In this document: one piece after another, positions 1 to 9,504 of the stretch
Position numbering within the stretch: position 1 is the stretch's first letter
How the letters are laid out: each line of letters opens with the position of its first letter
Source of the DNA: Planococcus citreus
GTDB taxonomy: Bacteria; Bacillota; Bacilli; Bacillales_A; Planococcaceae
Reading direction: 5' to 3'
DNA: 64,000 nt
Assembly (NCBI RefSeq): GCF_003664125.1
Contig: NZ_RCCP01000003.1
Location: 186,001 to 250,000, forward strand
The notes under the pieces: generated by a model
Seen by the model: only the letters and a program-made list of their open reading frames with translations
Databases searched by the model: none
What the model was told of the DNA's origin: nothing
Position numbers and translations under genes: made by a program

Positions 1-48
1 CAGAGCGCCCGAAGCGGGTAAGAAGTCTACTTTATCTAATTTGCGAGT

Positions 49-60
49 AGGAGGTAAATT
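49..60 (+). promoter_or_regulatory. Ribosome binding site of the GTG-started GH36 gene
   Basis: AGGAGG at 49-54 lies 6 nt before GTG 61 and fixes that start. The rest of 1-48 is too short to assign; it may hold the tail of an upstream gene. Confidence 0.75.
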
Positions 61-2271
61 GTGCCGATTTTATATAACGACGCCACACGTGAGTTTCATC
101 TGCAAACCGAGAAGACCAGCTATATTTTCAGCATCTTGAAAAATGAACAGCTCGGCCAGCTGTATTACGGCAAGAAACTGCGTCACCGGGAATCGTTCGA
201 GCGCTTGTTTCATATCGAGGAAATGCCGAATACCGCTTGCGTTTACGAAGGCGATTTGGTGTTTTCACTCGATATTCTCAAGCAGGAATATCCGGCATAC
301 GGAACGACGGATTTTCGCGAGCCTGCGTATCAAGTTCTGCAACAAGGCGGCAGCCGTATCACAAACTTCGTCTATCAAAATCACACCATCCATCAAGGGA
401 AAAACAAGCTCGCTGGCTTGCCCGCGACATATGTCGAGCAAGACGAAGAAGCTACCGCCTTGGAGATTTCTTTGTACGACGAAGCGATCGATGTGGAAAT
501 CCAGCTGTCCTATAGCGTCTTTGAACAACTGAACGCCATCACTCGCTCTGCCCGTTTTATTAATCACGGCCAAAGAGACGTCAATTTGACGAGAGCAATG
601 AGTGCGAGCATCGATTTGCCGGATTCGGATTTCGAGATGGTGCAGTTGTCGGGCGCGTGGGTCAGGGAGCGACATGTCCACAACCGCAAATTGGTGCCAG
701 GCCTTCAAAGCATCAGCAGCACAAGAGGCACAAGCAGCGCCCATCAAAATCCATTTTTGGCATTGAAGCGCCCGTCGACTACCGAGCATCACGGCGAAGT
801 GTACGGCGTGAGTTTGGTGTACAGCGGCAATTTCCTGGCTCAAGTCGAAGTCGACCATTATGATGTGACGCGATTGATGATCGGCATCAACCCATTTGAT
901 TTTAATTGGCTGTTGGAAAGCGGCGAAAGTTTCCAGGCACCGGAAGTGGTCATGGTCTATTCGCCGGATGGCTTGAACGATATGAGCCAGACCTATCATA
1001 AGCTTTACCGAAACCGCTTGGCGCGCGGAACATGGCGCGACCGGGAACGCCCGGTATTGATCAACAATTGGGAAGCGACGTATTTTGATTTCGATGAAAC
1101 AAAAATTTTGGAACTCGCGAAGTCTTCCAAGGAATTGGGCGTGGAGCTGTTCGTCCTAGATGACGGCTGGTTCGGCAAGCGCGATGCGGACACGTCATCT
1201 CTCGGCGATTGGTTTGAAGACAAGCGCAAATTGCCGAGCGGCATCAGCCAATTGGCGAAAAATATTGCCGATTTGGGAATGAAATTCGGTTTGTGGTTCG
1301 AACCGGAAATGGTGTCGAAAGTGAGCGAATTGTACAATGCGCATCCGGACTGGATCCTTCATGTGCCGAATCGCAAAAGCTCGCATGGCCGCAATCAACT
1401 TGTGTTGGATTTCTCCCGCCAGGAAGTGGTGGATTATATCCACGGCTTGGTAGCTGGCGTACTGCGTGATGCGCCGATTTCCTATGTGAAATGGGATATG
1501 AACCGCTATATGACAGAAGTGGGCTCGTTAGAATTGCCGGCAAACCGCCAGCGGGAAGTGGTCCACCGCTATATCCTTGGCGTGTATTCTTTGTACGAAC
1601 GATTGACTTCGGAATTTCCGGATGTCTTGTTCGAATCCTGTGCAGGAGGCGGCAGCCGCTTCGACCCAGGAATGCTCTACTACGCGCCGCAAGGGTGGAC
1701 GAGTGATGACACCGATGCGGTCGAGCGCTTGAAGATCCAATACGGCACGTCGATGGTCTATCCGATCAGTTCGATGGGCGCGCATGTCTCAGCAGTGCCG
1801 AATCATCAAGTGGGACGCATCACGAGCCTGAAGACGCGTGCGGATGTCGCGTATTTCGGCGCATTCGGCTACGAACTCGATGTCACGAAGATGAACGATG
1901 ATGACAAAGCCATCGTTGCCGAGCAAATCGCTTTCTATAAAAAAAACCGTTCGCTCATCCAACAAGGGCAATTTTATCGGCTTGCCAGCCCATTTGCAGA
2001 AGACGGCAACGTGACGAGCTGGATGGTCGTGGCAGATGACCAAAGCGAAGCCATATTCGGCTATTACCAAGTTCTTGCCAAACCGAACCCAGGATATGCA
2101 CGCGCATTCTTCAAAGGGCTCAACCCCGAATTCGAATACGCCATCGATGGGATCGACGATACGTTTTACGGGGATGAATTGATGGGAGCAGGCCTGCAGC
2201 TCAATCGTTACCGCCAAAATCAACATCCTTCTGATTTTTCTTCTATTATTTATAAATTAACGCGAGTGTAA
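61..2271 (+). CDS. Alpha-galactosidase, glycoside hydrolase family 36
   Basis: Cytoplasmic exo-hydrolase removing terminal alpha-1,6-galactose from melibiose and raffinose-type oligosaccharides. The 736 residues fit the long bacterial GH36 enzymes: an N-terminal beta-supersandwich, a central TIM barrel and a C-terminal beta domain. The barrel shows VLDDGWFGKRD near residue 365, the nucleophile in KWDMNR (Asp479) and the acid/base in SDDTDAVERL (Asp549), numbering almost identical to the well-studied Geobacillus AgaA. No signal peptide. The start is GTG with AGGAGG 6 nt upstream. The GH35 gene follows after 57 nt, so the two are probably cotranscribed. Family assignment is firm; natural substrate is inferred. 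Confidence 0.95.
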   Translation: MPILYNDATREFHLQTEKTSYIFSILKNEQLGQLYYGKKLRHRESFERLFHIEEMPNTACVYEGDLVFSLDILKQEYPAYGTTDFREPAYQVLQQGGSRITNFVYQNHTIHQGKNKLAGLPATYVEQDEEATALEISLYDEAIDVEIQLSYSVFEQLNAITRSARFINHGQRDVNLTRAMSASIDLPDSDFEMVQLSGAWVRERHVHNRKLVPGLQSISSTRGTSSAHQNPFLALKRPSTTEHHGEVYGVSLVYSGNFLAQVEVDHYDVTRLMIGINPFDFNWLLESGESFQAPEVVMVYSPDGLNDMSQTYHKLYRNRLARGTWRDRERPVLINNWEATYFDFDETKILELAKSSKELGVELFVLDDGWFGKRDADTSSLGDWFEDKRKLPSGISQLAKNIADLGMKFGLWFEPEMVSKVSELYNAHPDWILHVPNRKSSHGRNQLVLDFSRQEVVDYIHGLVAGVLRDAPISYVKWDMNRYMTEVGSLELPANRQREVVHRYILGVYSLYERLTSEFPDVLFESCAGGGSRFDPGMLYYAPQGWTSDDTDAVERLKIQYGTSMVYPISSMGAHVSAVPNHQVGRITSLKTRADVAYFGAFGYELDVTKMNDDDKAIVAEQIAFYKKNRSLIQQGQFYRLASPFAEDGNVTSWMVVADDQSEAIFGYYQVLAKPNPGYARAFFKGLNPEFEYAIDGIDDTFYGDELMGAGLQLNRYRQNQHPSDFSSIIYKLTRV

Positions 2272-2328
2272 CTGGACAGTTCCGCAAAGCTTAACCGCCT
2301 TGTGGAATCTTACATAGGAGGCGTCGAT

Positions 2329-4053
2329 GTGCTGACTGCTAAAAATGGATCGTTTTATTTTGAAGGAGAGCCGTTCCAAATCTTGTCCGGGGGTATGCAT
2401 TATTTCCGCACCGTGCCTGAACAATGGGAAGATCGCTTGCAGAAATTAAAAGCGCTCGGGTTGAATACGGTCGAAACCTATATCCCATGGAATTTCCATG
2501 AACCGAAAAAAGGCCAATTCCACTTTTCCGGAATGGCGGATATCGAAGGCTTTATCGAGCTGGCACATCGCTTGGGGCTGTATGTCATCCTGCGCCCGGC
2601 GCCGTATATTTGCGCAGAGTGGGAAATGGGCGGCTTGCCGTCCTGGCTGATGACAGACAAAAACTTGGTGTTGCGAAGCAGCAATCCGGCTTTTCTTGGG
2701 CATGTGGCAGATTATTTCGCGGAGTTGCTGCCGAAATTCAAAAAGCATCTGTATCAAAACGGTGGCCCGGTCATCGCCATGCAGATCGAAAACGAATACG
2801 GCGCATACGGCAACGATTCGGCCTACCTTGATTTCTTTAAAGCACAATATGAACAGCACGGGCTCGATACCTTCTTGTTCACTTCAGACGGTCCGGACTT
2901 TATCACGCAAGGCTCGATGCCGGATGTGACGACGACCTTGAACTTCGGGTCGCGTGTGGAAGAGTCGTTCCAAGCACTTGATGCCTTCAAGCCGGATTCA
3001 CCGAAAATGGTCACCGAGTTTTGGATCGGCTGGTTTGATTATTGGTCAGGAGAGCATACCGTGCGGAGCGGGGACGACGTCGCTTCGGTTTTCAAGGAAA
3101 TCATGGAGAAGAACATTTCCGTCAATTTCTATATGTTCCACGGCGGAACGAACTTCGGCTTCATGAACGGCGCCAATCACTACGATGTCTATTATCCGAC
3201 GATCACCAGCTACGATTACGATAGCTTGCTGACAGAAGGCGGCGCAATTACGGAGAAATACAAGGCGGTCAAAAAAGTCTTAAGTGAGTACCGGGAAGTA
3301 CCAGCGGATTTCGAGGAGAACGTCTCTGCGAAAGCGTATGGAACTGTTACGCTGACCGAATCGGCTAGTTTGTTCGATGTGTTGGAAACGATCAGCGACA
3401 AGGTCGAGCATATTGTGCCGCTGTCGATGGAAGATATCGGCCAGGCTTACGGCTACACGCTGTACCGGACGACCGTCAACCGGCGGGGCGAACTGAAAGT
3501 CAGCTCAAAAGATATCCGCGACCGTGGGTTTATTTACATCAACGGCCGCCATGTCGCAACGACATATATCAACGACGAGGAAAAAATGCTGAAACTGGAT
3601 TTCCCGGAAGCGGTAAATACGCTCGAGATTCTCGTGGAAAATATGGGGCGCGCCAATTACGGAGAGCATTTGACGGACCCGAAAGGCTTGGTCAACAATT
3701 TATGGCTCGGCGAACAGTATTTCTTCTACTGGGACATGTTCAAAGTGGAGCTCGAACAGTTGCCGGGGAGCTACGGAGCGGGAGAAGACTCACGCTTCCC
3801 GAAATTCTTCCGCGGCTCGTTTGATGCCGAAGAAGGCTTGGACACGTACGTCGACACGCACGGATTCACAAAAGGCAATGTCTTCATTAACGGCTTTAAC
3901 CTCGGCCGCTACTGGAACACCGCCGGCCCGCAGCAACGATTGTACTTGCCAGGCCCATTATTGAAAAAACAACACAACGAAATCGTCGTATTGGAACTGG
4001 AACATACAACAACGGATCAAATCCAATTGCTCGATCAGCCGAAGCTTGACTGA
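2329..4053 (+). CDS. Beta-galactosidase, glycoside hydrolase family 35
   Basis: Hydrolyses terminal beta-galactose from short galactosides. The GH35 signature QIENEYG places the acid/base at Glu156, and VTEFWIGWFDYW places the nucleophile at Glu230. The N-terminal TIM barrel (about 5-310) is followed by beta-sandwich jelly-roll domains ending in NVFINGFNLGRYW. At 574 residues without signal peptide it matches the intracellular bacterial type. I chose GTG 2329 because AGGAGG (2316-2321) sits 7 nt before it; the reading frame stays open to 2302 without a ribosome site. It follows the GH36 gene closely, which suggests shared import and breakdown of galacto-oligosaccharides. Confidence 0.93.
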   Translation: MLTAKNGSFYFEGEPFQILSGGMHYFRTVPEQWEDRLQKLKALGLNTVETYIPWNFHEPKKGQFHFSGMADIEGFIELAHRLGLYVILRPAPYICAEWEMGGLPSWLMTDKNLVLRSSNPAFLGHVADYFAELLPKFKKHLYQNGGPVIAMQIENEYGAYGNDSAYLDFFKAQYEQHGLDTFLFTSDGPDFITQGSMPDVTTTLNFGSRVEESFQALDAFKPDSPKMVTEFWIGWFDYWSGEHTVRSGDDVASVFKEIMEKNISVNFYMFHGGTNFGFMNGANHYDVYYPTITSYDYDSLLTEGGAITEKYKAVKKVLSEYREVPADFEENVSAKAYGTVTLTESASLFDVLETISDKVEHIVPLSMEDIGQAYGYTLYRTTVNRRGELKVSSKDIRDRGFIYINGRHVATTYINDEEKMLKLDFPEAVNTLEILVENMGRANYGEHLTDPKGLVNNLWLGEQYFFYWDMFKVELEQLPGSYGAGEDSRFPKFFRGSFDAEEGLDTYVDTHGFTKGNVFINGFNLGRYWNTAGPQQRLYLPGPLLKKQHNEIVVLELEHTTTDQIQLLDQPKLD

Positions 4054-4450
4054 AAACTAATACTAAGAAGATGTTGTCCGTTTTTCGCTAATTTATAAGA
4101 TATGGAGCGAAACAGCGTAGAAAACCGTACTGCTCAATAATGCTGCGCATTACATCGCAAAAGAAACTGCTCCCACAGCGCTGCGCACTGCGTCGCAAAG
4201 GATTGACCTTGCAAGCTTCGGTCAACACCTTTCCCGCGGGAAAGCGAAGTGCCGAAATCCACTTGGGCGTCTAAGCCCAAGTTAGTTCGGCGCAAGCCCG
4301 CAGGAAATGAATAAGCGAAGGGAAGCTGAGTTTATTCATTTGCGATGCTCGAACATAGTGAGAGTTGAGCAAAGTGTTTTAAGAAGCTGCTTCGCGGAAT
4401 ATTGATGGTGAAAATTCTTGGTTCAACATACATAGAAGGGATGGAATCAA
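4054..4450. other. Intergenic gap between GH35 and GH42 genes
   Basis: No convincing gene. The middle (about 4230-4312) holds a copy of the family B folded repeat described separately. The flanks contain several short near-repeats built on GCGAAG/GCAAAG and TGCGCA words. No clear T-run terminator follows GH35, so readthrough into GH42 remains possible. Confidence 0.6.
4230..4312 (+). repeat. Dispersed folded repeat, family B, copy 1
   Basis: The core at 4251-4291 folds as an outer stem GCCGAA/TTCGGC and an inner stem ACTTGGGC/GCCCAAGT with loop GTCTAA, followed by AGCCCGCAGGAA. A second copy lies on the minus strand at 23966-24055. The two copies differ at paired positions in a compensatory way. 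Confidence 0.75.
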
Positions 4451-6481
4451 ATGATCAACGATAAATTGCCGAAGATTTGGCACGGCGGGGACTATAACCC
4501 GGAACAATGGGATTCACAAGAAATCTGGGACGAAGATGTGCGCATGTTCAAGCTTGCTGGCATCGACGTCGCAACCTTGAACGTCTTTTCATGGGCGCTC
4601 AATCAGCCGAACGAAGACACGTACAACTTCGACTGGCTCGATGACAAAATCAACCGCTTGTACGAAAACGGCATTTACACATGCCTCGCTACAAGCACGG
4701 CAGCGCATCCTGCGTGGATGGCGAAAAAATATCCGGACGTCTTGCGCGTTGATTTCTACGGCAGAAAACGCAAATTCGGCAGCCGCCACAACTCGTGCCC
4801 GAATAGCCCGACTTACCGCGAGTATTCCGAGAAAATCGCCGACAAACTAGCCGAGCGCTATAAAGACCATCCGGCGGTCTTGATTTGGCATGTGTCGAAC
4901 GAATACGGCGGCTATTGCTATTGTGATAATTGCCAGGACGCTTTCCGCGTTTGGCTGAGCGATAAATACGGCACGCTTGAAAAGTTAAACAAAGCTTGGA
5001 ACACTGGATTCTGGGGCCACACGTTCTACGAATGGGACGAAATCGTCGCACCGAATATCCTCAGCGAAGAGCGTGAAGACAACGTTTCAGACTTCCAAGG
5101 GATTTCTCTTGATTACCGCCGCTTCCAGTCGGACAGCCTGCTCGATTGCTATAAGCTTGAATACAACGCAATCCGCAAGCATACGCCGAACATCCCGATC
5201 ACGACGAACTTGATGGGCACGTATCCGATGCTCGATTATTTCAAGTGGGCAAAAGAAATGGACGTTGTGTCGTGGGATAACTATCCAGCGATCGATACGC
5301 CGTTTAGCTATACGGCGATGACGCACGATTTGATGCGCGGATTGAAGAGCGGGCAGCCGTTCATGCTGATGGAGCAGACGCCGAGCCAGCAAAACTGGCA
5401 GCCGTACAACTCCTTGAAGCGCCCGGGCGTCATGCGTTTGTGGAGCTACCAGGCAATCGGCCGCGGGGCGGATACGATCCTGTATTTCCAGCTGCGCCGT
5501 TCGGTCGGGGCTTGCGAGAAATACCACGGCGCGGTCATTGAACACGTGGGACATGAAAATACGCGCGTCTTCAACGAAGTGGCGCAAATCGGCAGTGAGT
5601 TCAACCAATTGGGCGATACTTTGCTCGATGCGCGAGTCAACGCTAGAGTCGCGATCGTCTTCGACTGGGAAAACCGCTGGGCGACAGAGCTGTCGAGCGG
5701 GCCATCCGTGTCGCTGGATTATGTCAATGAAGTCCATAAATACTACGACGCGCTGTATAAATTGAACGTCCAAGTCGATATGGTCGGCGTCGAAGAAGAC
5801 TTGAGCCAATACGATGTCGTCATCGCACCGGTATTGTATATGGTCAAAGAAGGCTACGCAGCAAAAGTCGAGCGCTTCGTCGAAAACGGCGGCACGTTCA
5901 TCACGACCTTCTTCAGCGGCATCGTCAACGAAACCGATATCGTGACACTCGGCGGCTACCCAGGCGAATTGCGTAATGTGCTTGGCATTTGGGCAGAGGA
6001 AATCGATGCGCTGCATCCGGACGAAACGAATGAAATCGTCGTGACCGGATCTCGTGGAAGCTTAAGCGGCAGCTATTCCTGCAATTTGCTGTTCGACTTG
6101 ATCCACACAGAAGGCGCGCAAGCAGTCGCTGAATACGGCTCTGATTTCTATCAAGGCATGCCGGTCCTGACTGTCAACGAGTTCGGAAAAGGAAAAGCCT
6201 GGTACGTGGCCTCGAGCCCGGACGCAGAGTTCTTGGTCGATTTCCTGCAAACCGTATGCGAAGAAGCGGGTGTCGAGCCCTTGCTTTCCGTACCGGAAGG
6301 CGTCGAAACGACCGAACGCGTCAAAGACGGGCAGACGTATTTGTTCGTGTTGAACCACAACAACAAAGCAGAATCGATCGACTTGAAAGACAGCCAGTAT
6401 AAAGAACTGCTAACTGCTCAGCAATTGAGCGGGACAGTGGAACTCGAAGCCAAAGGCGTCTTCATCTTAGCGAAAGTATAA
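4451..6481 (+). CDS. bgaP: Beta-galactosidase, glycoside hydrolase family 42 (BgaP-like)
   Basis: Intracellular beta-galactosidase for lactose or plant-derived galactosides. Its 676 residues contain the GH42 barrel with acid/base Glu151 in SNEYGG and nucleophile Glu308 in LMEQTPS, then a trimerisation domain and a small C-terminal beta domain. Cys116, Cys156, Cys158 and Cys161 (HNSCPNS and CYCDNC) form the structural zinc site of the Thermus/Planococcus type. ATG 4451 has GAAGGGA upstream; the ATG at 4441 is out of frame. It is separated from GH35 by a 397-nt gap and ends at its own terminator, so it may be a separate transcript. I recall cold-active BgaP enzymes from Planococcus as the closest relatives. 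Confidence 0.95.
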   Translation: MINDKLPKIWHGGDYNPEQWDSQEIWDEDVRMFKLAGIDVATLNVFSWALNQPNEDTYNFDWLDDKINRLYENGIYTCLATSTAAHPAWMAKKYPDVLRVDFYGRKRKFGSRHNSCPNSPTYREYSEKIADKLAERYKDHPAVLIWHVSNEYGGYCYCDNCQDAFRVWLSDKYGTLEKLNKAWNTGFWGHTFYEWDEIVAPNILSEEREDNVSDFQGISLDYRRFQSDSLLDCYKLEYNAIRKHTPNIPITTNLMGTYPMLDYFKWAKEMDVVSWDNYPAIDTPFSYTAMTHDLMRGLKSGQPFMLMEQTPSQQNWQPYNSLKRPGVMRLWSYQAIGRGADTILYFQLRRSVGACEKYHGAVIEHVGHENTRVFNEVAQIGSEFNQLGDTLLDARVNARVAIVFDWENRWATELSSGPSVSLDYVNEVHKYYDALYKLNVQVDMVGVEEDLSQYDVVIAPVLYMVKEGYAAKVERFVENGGTFITTFFSGIVNETDIVTLGGYPGELRNVLGIWAEEIDALHPDETNEIVVTGSRGSLSGSYSCNLLFDLIHTEGAQAVAEYGSDFYQGMPVLTVNEFGKGKAWYVASSPDAEFLVDFLQTVCEEAGVEPLLSVPEGVETTERVKDGQTYLFVLNHNNKAESIDLKDSQYKELLTAQQLSGTVELEAKGVFILAKV

Positions 6482-6507
6482 GCAGTTGTAATAGAAACAA
6501 ACAAAAA

Positions 6508-6572
6508 CCCATGCACAGCGCCCGGCTATTGGAAATCATTCCAACGGTTGGGGGCGGGTGCATGGATTTTTA
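6508..6572 (+). terminator. Rho-independent terminator after the GH42 gene
   Basis: The stem pairs CCATGCAC..GCGCCC with GGGGCGGGTGCATGG, followed by ATTTTTAC. It lies 27 nt downstream of the stop codon. Confidence 0.8.
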
Positions 6573-6687
6573 CTGTTGGAAATTTTTGGGGAAACTGCCC
6601 GGTTGAAAAATTCTATAATCCGCTTTGAAATAAAAAAGATGTTCACCTTTTCTACACCTAGAAGTCAATGACCTGTCTGAGTATTTG

Positions 6688-6800
6688 TAGAAGCGTTCGC
6701 TCGACTCCTGTGGGACTAGCGGGTTTGAGAGACCCCGCAGGAACGCAGTGACGAGGAGGCTCGATTCCCGCCCCACGGAAAGCGAGCGGTAAGCTTCGGA
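6688..6800 (+). repeat. Dispersed folded repeat, family A, copy 1
   Basis: Contains CTCCTGTGGGA, GAGACCCCGCAGGAACGCAG, GAGGAGGCTCGA and CCCCACGGAAAGCGAGCG. It lies in the 385-nt gap (6482-6866) between the convergent GH42 and msmX genes. Other copies are at 24099-24210 and 28560-28670. Here GTGGG faces CCCAC where the other copies have GCGGG facing CCCGC. Confidence 0.75.
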
Positions 6801-6831
6801 AAATACGGTTTCCTGAGTTTCTTTACATACA

Positions 6832-6864
6832 GGAAAACCCGGCCAGAACTTCGGCCGGGTTTCC
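6832..6864 (-). terminator. Terminator of the galKET-msmX transcript
   Basis: Stem AACCCGGCC/GGCCGGGTT with an 8-nt loop, starting 3 nt past the msmX stop. T-rich on both sides, so it could act in both directions. Confidence 0.8.
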
Positions 6865-6866
6865 TT

Positions 6867-7964
6867 TTATTTAATGCGCAATTCCGATTCGCTATCGAAG
6901 AAATGTGCTTTATTCATATCAAAGGCCATGTCGATCGTCTGGCCGGATTCTACATTGAAGCGGGCATCGACGCGCGCCACGAAATCCTGTTCGTTAACAT
7001 TCGAGTACAGGATGATCTCCGAACCCATCAATTCCGCCACTTCTACATAAGCTTTCACTTTCGTATGCGGTGAATGGTCGAGGAACAAAGGTTCATCGTG
7101 GATGTCTTCCGGACGGATGCCTAGGACGATTTCCTTGTCTTTATATCCTTGGTCGCGCAGTGTCGCAAGCTTGCCTTCAGGGACGAGCACTTTGACATCG
7201 CCCATGACGAACGAATCGCCAACGATTTTCCCGCGCAGGAAGTTCATGGACGGCGAACCGATGAAACCGCCGACAAACATATTGTCCGGCTTGTCGTATA
7301 CTTCTTTCGGCGAGCCGACTTGCTGGATAAAGCCATCTTTCATGACGACAAGGCGGGTCGCCATCGTCATCGCTTCTGTCTGGTCGTGCGTGACATAAAT
7401 AGTTGTTGTCTGCAGGCGGCGATGGAGCTTTTGGATCTCGGTGCGCATCTGCACACGCAGTTTGGCATCCAAGTTGGACAAAGGCTCATCCATCAAGAAC
7501 ACTTCTGCATCGCGTACGATGGCACGCCCTAGAGCGACACGTTGGCGCTGGCCGCCTGACAGCGCTTTCGGTTTGCGGTCCAAGTAATCGTCAAGGCCGA
7601 GGATGCTCGAGGCGTTCGCCACGCGTGTCTTGATCTCGTCTTTTTTCATTTTGCGCAGCTTCAAACTGAACGCCATATTGTCGTAGACGCTCATGTGGGG
7701 ATACAATGCATAGTTCTGGAACACCATCGCGATGTCGCGGTCTTTCGGCGAGACATCGTTGACGCGTTTGTCACCGATATATAAATCGCCATCCGTGATT
7801 TCTTCCAAGCCTGCGATCATGCGCAAGGTAGTGGACTTGCCGCAGCCAGAAGGGCCGACGAGTACGAGAAATTCCTTATCGCGGATTTCCAGATTGAAGT
7901 CCTGAACGGACACAACCCCTTTTTCGTATTCTTTTCGGATATTCGTTAAAGTCAAGCCTGCCAT
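6867..7964 (-). CDS. msmX: Sugar ABC transporter ATP-binding protein, MsmX/UgpC type
   Basis: The ATPase that energises carbohydrate ABC importers, often shared by several sugar permeases in Bacillales. Its 365 residues show Walker A GPSGCGKST, Q-loop FQNYALYPH, signature LSGGQRQRV, Walker B VFLMDEPLSNLDA, H-loop VTHDQTEAM and a C-terminal regulatory OB/TOBE region. The start is the ATG at 7964 with GGGAGG upstream; the longer open frame to 8042 runs into galT and has no ribosome site. Its partner binding protein and permeases are not in the window, so they may lie upstream of GH36 or elsewhere. It sits 43 nt after galT. Confidence 0.93.
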   Translation of the reverse strand: MAGLTLTNIRKEYEKGVVSVQDFNLEIRDKEFLVLVGPSGCGKSTTLRMIAGLEEITDGDLYIGDKRVNDVSPKDRDIAMVFQNYALYPHMSVYDNMAFSLKLRKMKKDEIKTRVANASSILGLDDYLDRKPKALSGGQRQRVALGRAIVRDAEVFLMDEPLSNLDAKLRVQMRTEIQKLHRRLQTTTIYVTHDQTEAMTMATRLVVMKDGFIQQVGSPKEVYDKPDNMFVGGFIGSPSMNFLRGKIVGDSFVMGDVKVLVPEGKLATLRDQGYKDKEIVLGIRPEDIHDEPLFLDHSPHTKVKAYVEVAELMGSEIILYSNVNEQDFVARVDARFNVESGQTIDMAFDMNKAHFFDSESELRIK

Positions 7965-8007
7965 ATAAATCCCTCCCAATGTATGTAAGTGCTTTTTGTA
8001 ATCGCGG

Positions 8008-9504
8008 TTAAATGGTTTCTGCTTTTTGTTCATTGACGGCATGGATAAATCGCTTGAACGCTTGAGGTTCTTTTAATACACCAGCGTCTTCCAAGATCCG
8101 GACAAATTTCTTGCCCAGTTCTTCCCTCACGAGCGCTTCGGCTTGTTCTCGGTTCGCGACAGTACCGTATTGCGCTTTTAATTGTTCTGCCCAGTCTTGA
8201 TGAGCGGGTTCTACACGGTTCGTTTCACCGAGCAGGAATTCCTGGATTTGTTCCAGTTCTTGTTTCAAGCGCGGCGGCAGGACAGCGAGCCCCATCACTT
8301 CGATCAAGCCGATATTCTCTTTTTTGATGTGATGGACATCTGCATGGGGATGGAAAATCCCGCCAGGATGCTGCTCTGTCGTGCGGTTGTTTCTCAACAC
8401 CAAATCGATTTCGAACAGTCTGTCGCGTTTTCTGGCAATCGGCGTGATCGTATTGTGCGGCGTATCCCCGGTCAAGGCGATGACGTCTGCCGCTTCATCC
8501 GAATACTGCTTCCAAATCTGCAAAATCTCATCTGCGGCATCCACCAGTTCATCGATATTGCTGCTTTTCAAGCGAATGACCGACATCGGCCAGTTGACGA
8601 CAGATGCCCGGATATCCGGGAATGAATCCAAGTGGAACGAAAACGCATCTTCAGCGCGCGTCATCGCGAATTCATAACGGCCAGCCTGGTAATGGTCGTG
8701 GCTTAGGATAGATCCGCCGACAATCGGCAAATCGGCGTTCGAACCGACGAAATAATGAGGGAACTGTTCAGTAAACTTCAACAATCGTTCAAAGCCTCCG
8801 CGGTCGATTTTCATGTCGCGGTGCTCTTCGGAAAGCAGGATGCTGTGTTCATTATAATAGACGTAAGGCGAGTATTGGAAATACCAATTTTCCCCGGTGA
8901 GCGGAATCTTGACGACGCGATGGTTGGCGCGTGCCGGATAACCGATCCGCCCCACGTAGCCTTCGTTTTCCTTGCACAATAAACATTTCGGGTAGCTGAG
9001 CGTTTGCTTCATTTCACGTTCGCGTTTGATCTGTTCCGGGTCTTTTTCCGGTTTAGACAAGTTGATCGTGATGTCCATCTCACCATAAGGGCTGTTGTGT
9101 TTATAGGAAATGTTCTTTCGGATCCGATTCATTTGGATGTAATTGCTGTTTTGGCTCAGTTCGTAAAAATAATCGGTCGCAGCGATTGGCGATTCCGCGT
9201 ATTTGTCGTTGAACGCGGCATTGATGGCGGAAGGCCTGGCGACGAAACAGTTCATGATATTCGCCGACAGCATTTCCTTGTCATCCAAGAGGTTTTGGAT
9301 AATGCCGTTTTCAACTGCGTAGTCGATGAGCTCTTCCAATAAATTGGGGATGCTGTCGTCTATTGGTTCGACAGCGCCTTCCGGGAAGGCGTCCAGTTCA
9401 AGCAAGTGCATGACCTGGTTGCGGGCGTAATCGATATCGTCAGCTTCGATCAAACCAGTTGCCAAGGCTTTATGGATGAGTCCGGCAAGCGTTTGGTGAA
9501 TCAT
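8008..9504 (-). CDS. galT: Galactose-1-phosphate uridylyltransferase, Firmicutes type
   Basis: Transfers UMP from UDP-glucose to galactose-1-phosphate in the Leloir pathway. Its 498 residues match the long Gram-positive GalT form rather than the ~350-residue HPH form. Visible family motifs are [20 protein letters not shown] and [22 protein letters not shown] 9504 overlaps the galE stop as ATGA, so translation is probably coupled. It is third in galK-galE-galT with msmX behind it. Confidence 0.95.
   Translation of the reverse strand: MIHQTLAGLIHKALATGLIEADDIDYARNQVMHLLELDAFPEGAVEPIDDSIPNLLEELIDYAVENGIIQNLLDDKEMLSANIMNCFVARPSAINAAFNDKYAESPIAATDYFYELSQNSNYIQMNRIRKNISYKHNSPYGEMDITINLSKPEKDPEQIKREREMKQTLSYPKCLLCKENEGYVGRIGYPARANHRVVKIPLTGENWYFQYSPYVYYNEHSILLSEEHRDMKIDRGGFERLLKFTEQFPHYFVGSNADLPIVGGSILSHDHYQAGRYEFAMTRAEDAFSFHLDSFPDIRASVVNWPMSVIRLKSSNIDELVDAADEILQIWKQYSDEAADVIALTGDTPHNTITPIARKRDRLFEIDLVLRNNRTTEQHPGGIFHPHADVHHIKKENIGLIEVMGLAVLPPRLKQELEQIQEFLLGETNRVEPAHQDWAEQLKAQYGTVANREQAEALVREELGKKFVRILEDAGVLKEPQAFKRFIHAVNEQKAETI

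Noticed and set aside
265..999. 244-residue minus-strand open frame inside GH36
   Set aside because: Shadow of the alpha-galactosidase reading frame; no initiation signal.
5087..6016. 309-residue open frame antisense to the GH42 gene
   Set aside because: Lies wholly inside a gene with intact catalytic and zinc residues; composition (His/Arg/Asp-rich) is typical of a reverse-strand shadow, and there is no ribosome site.
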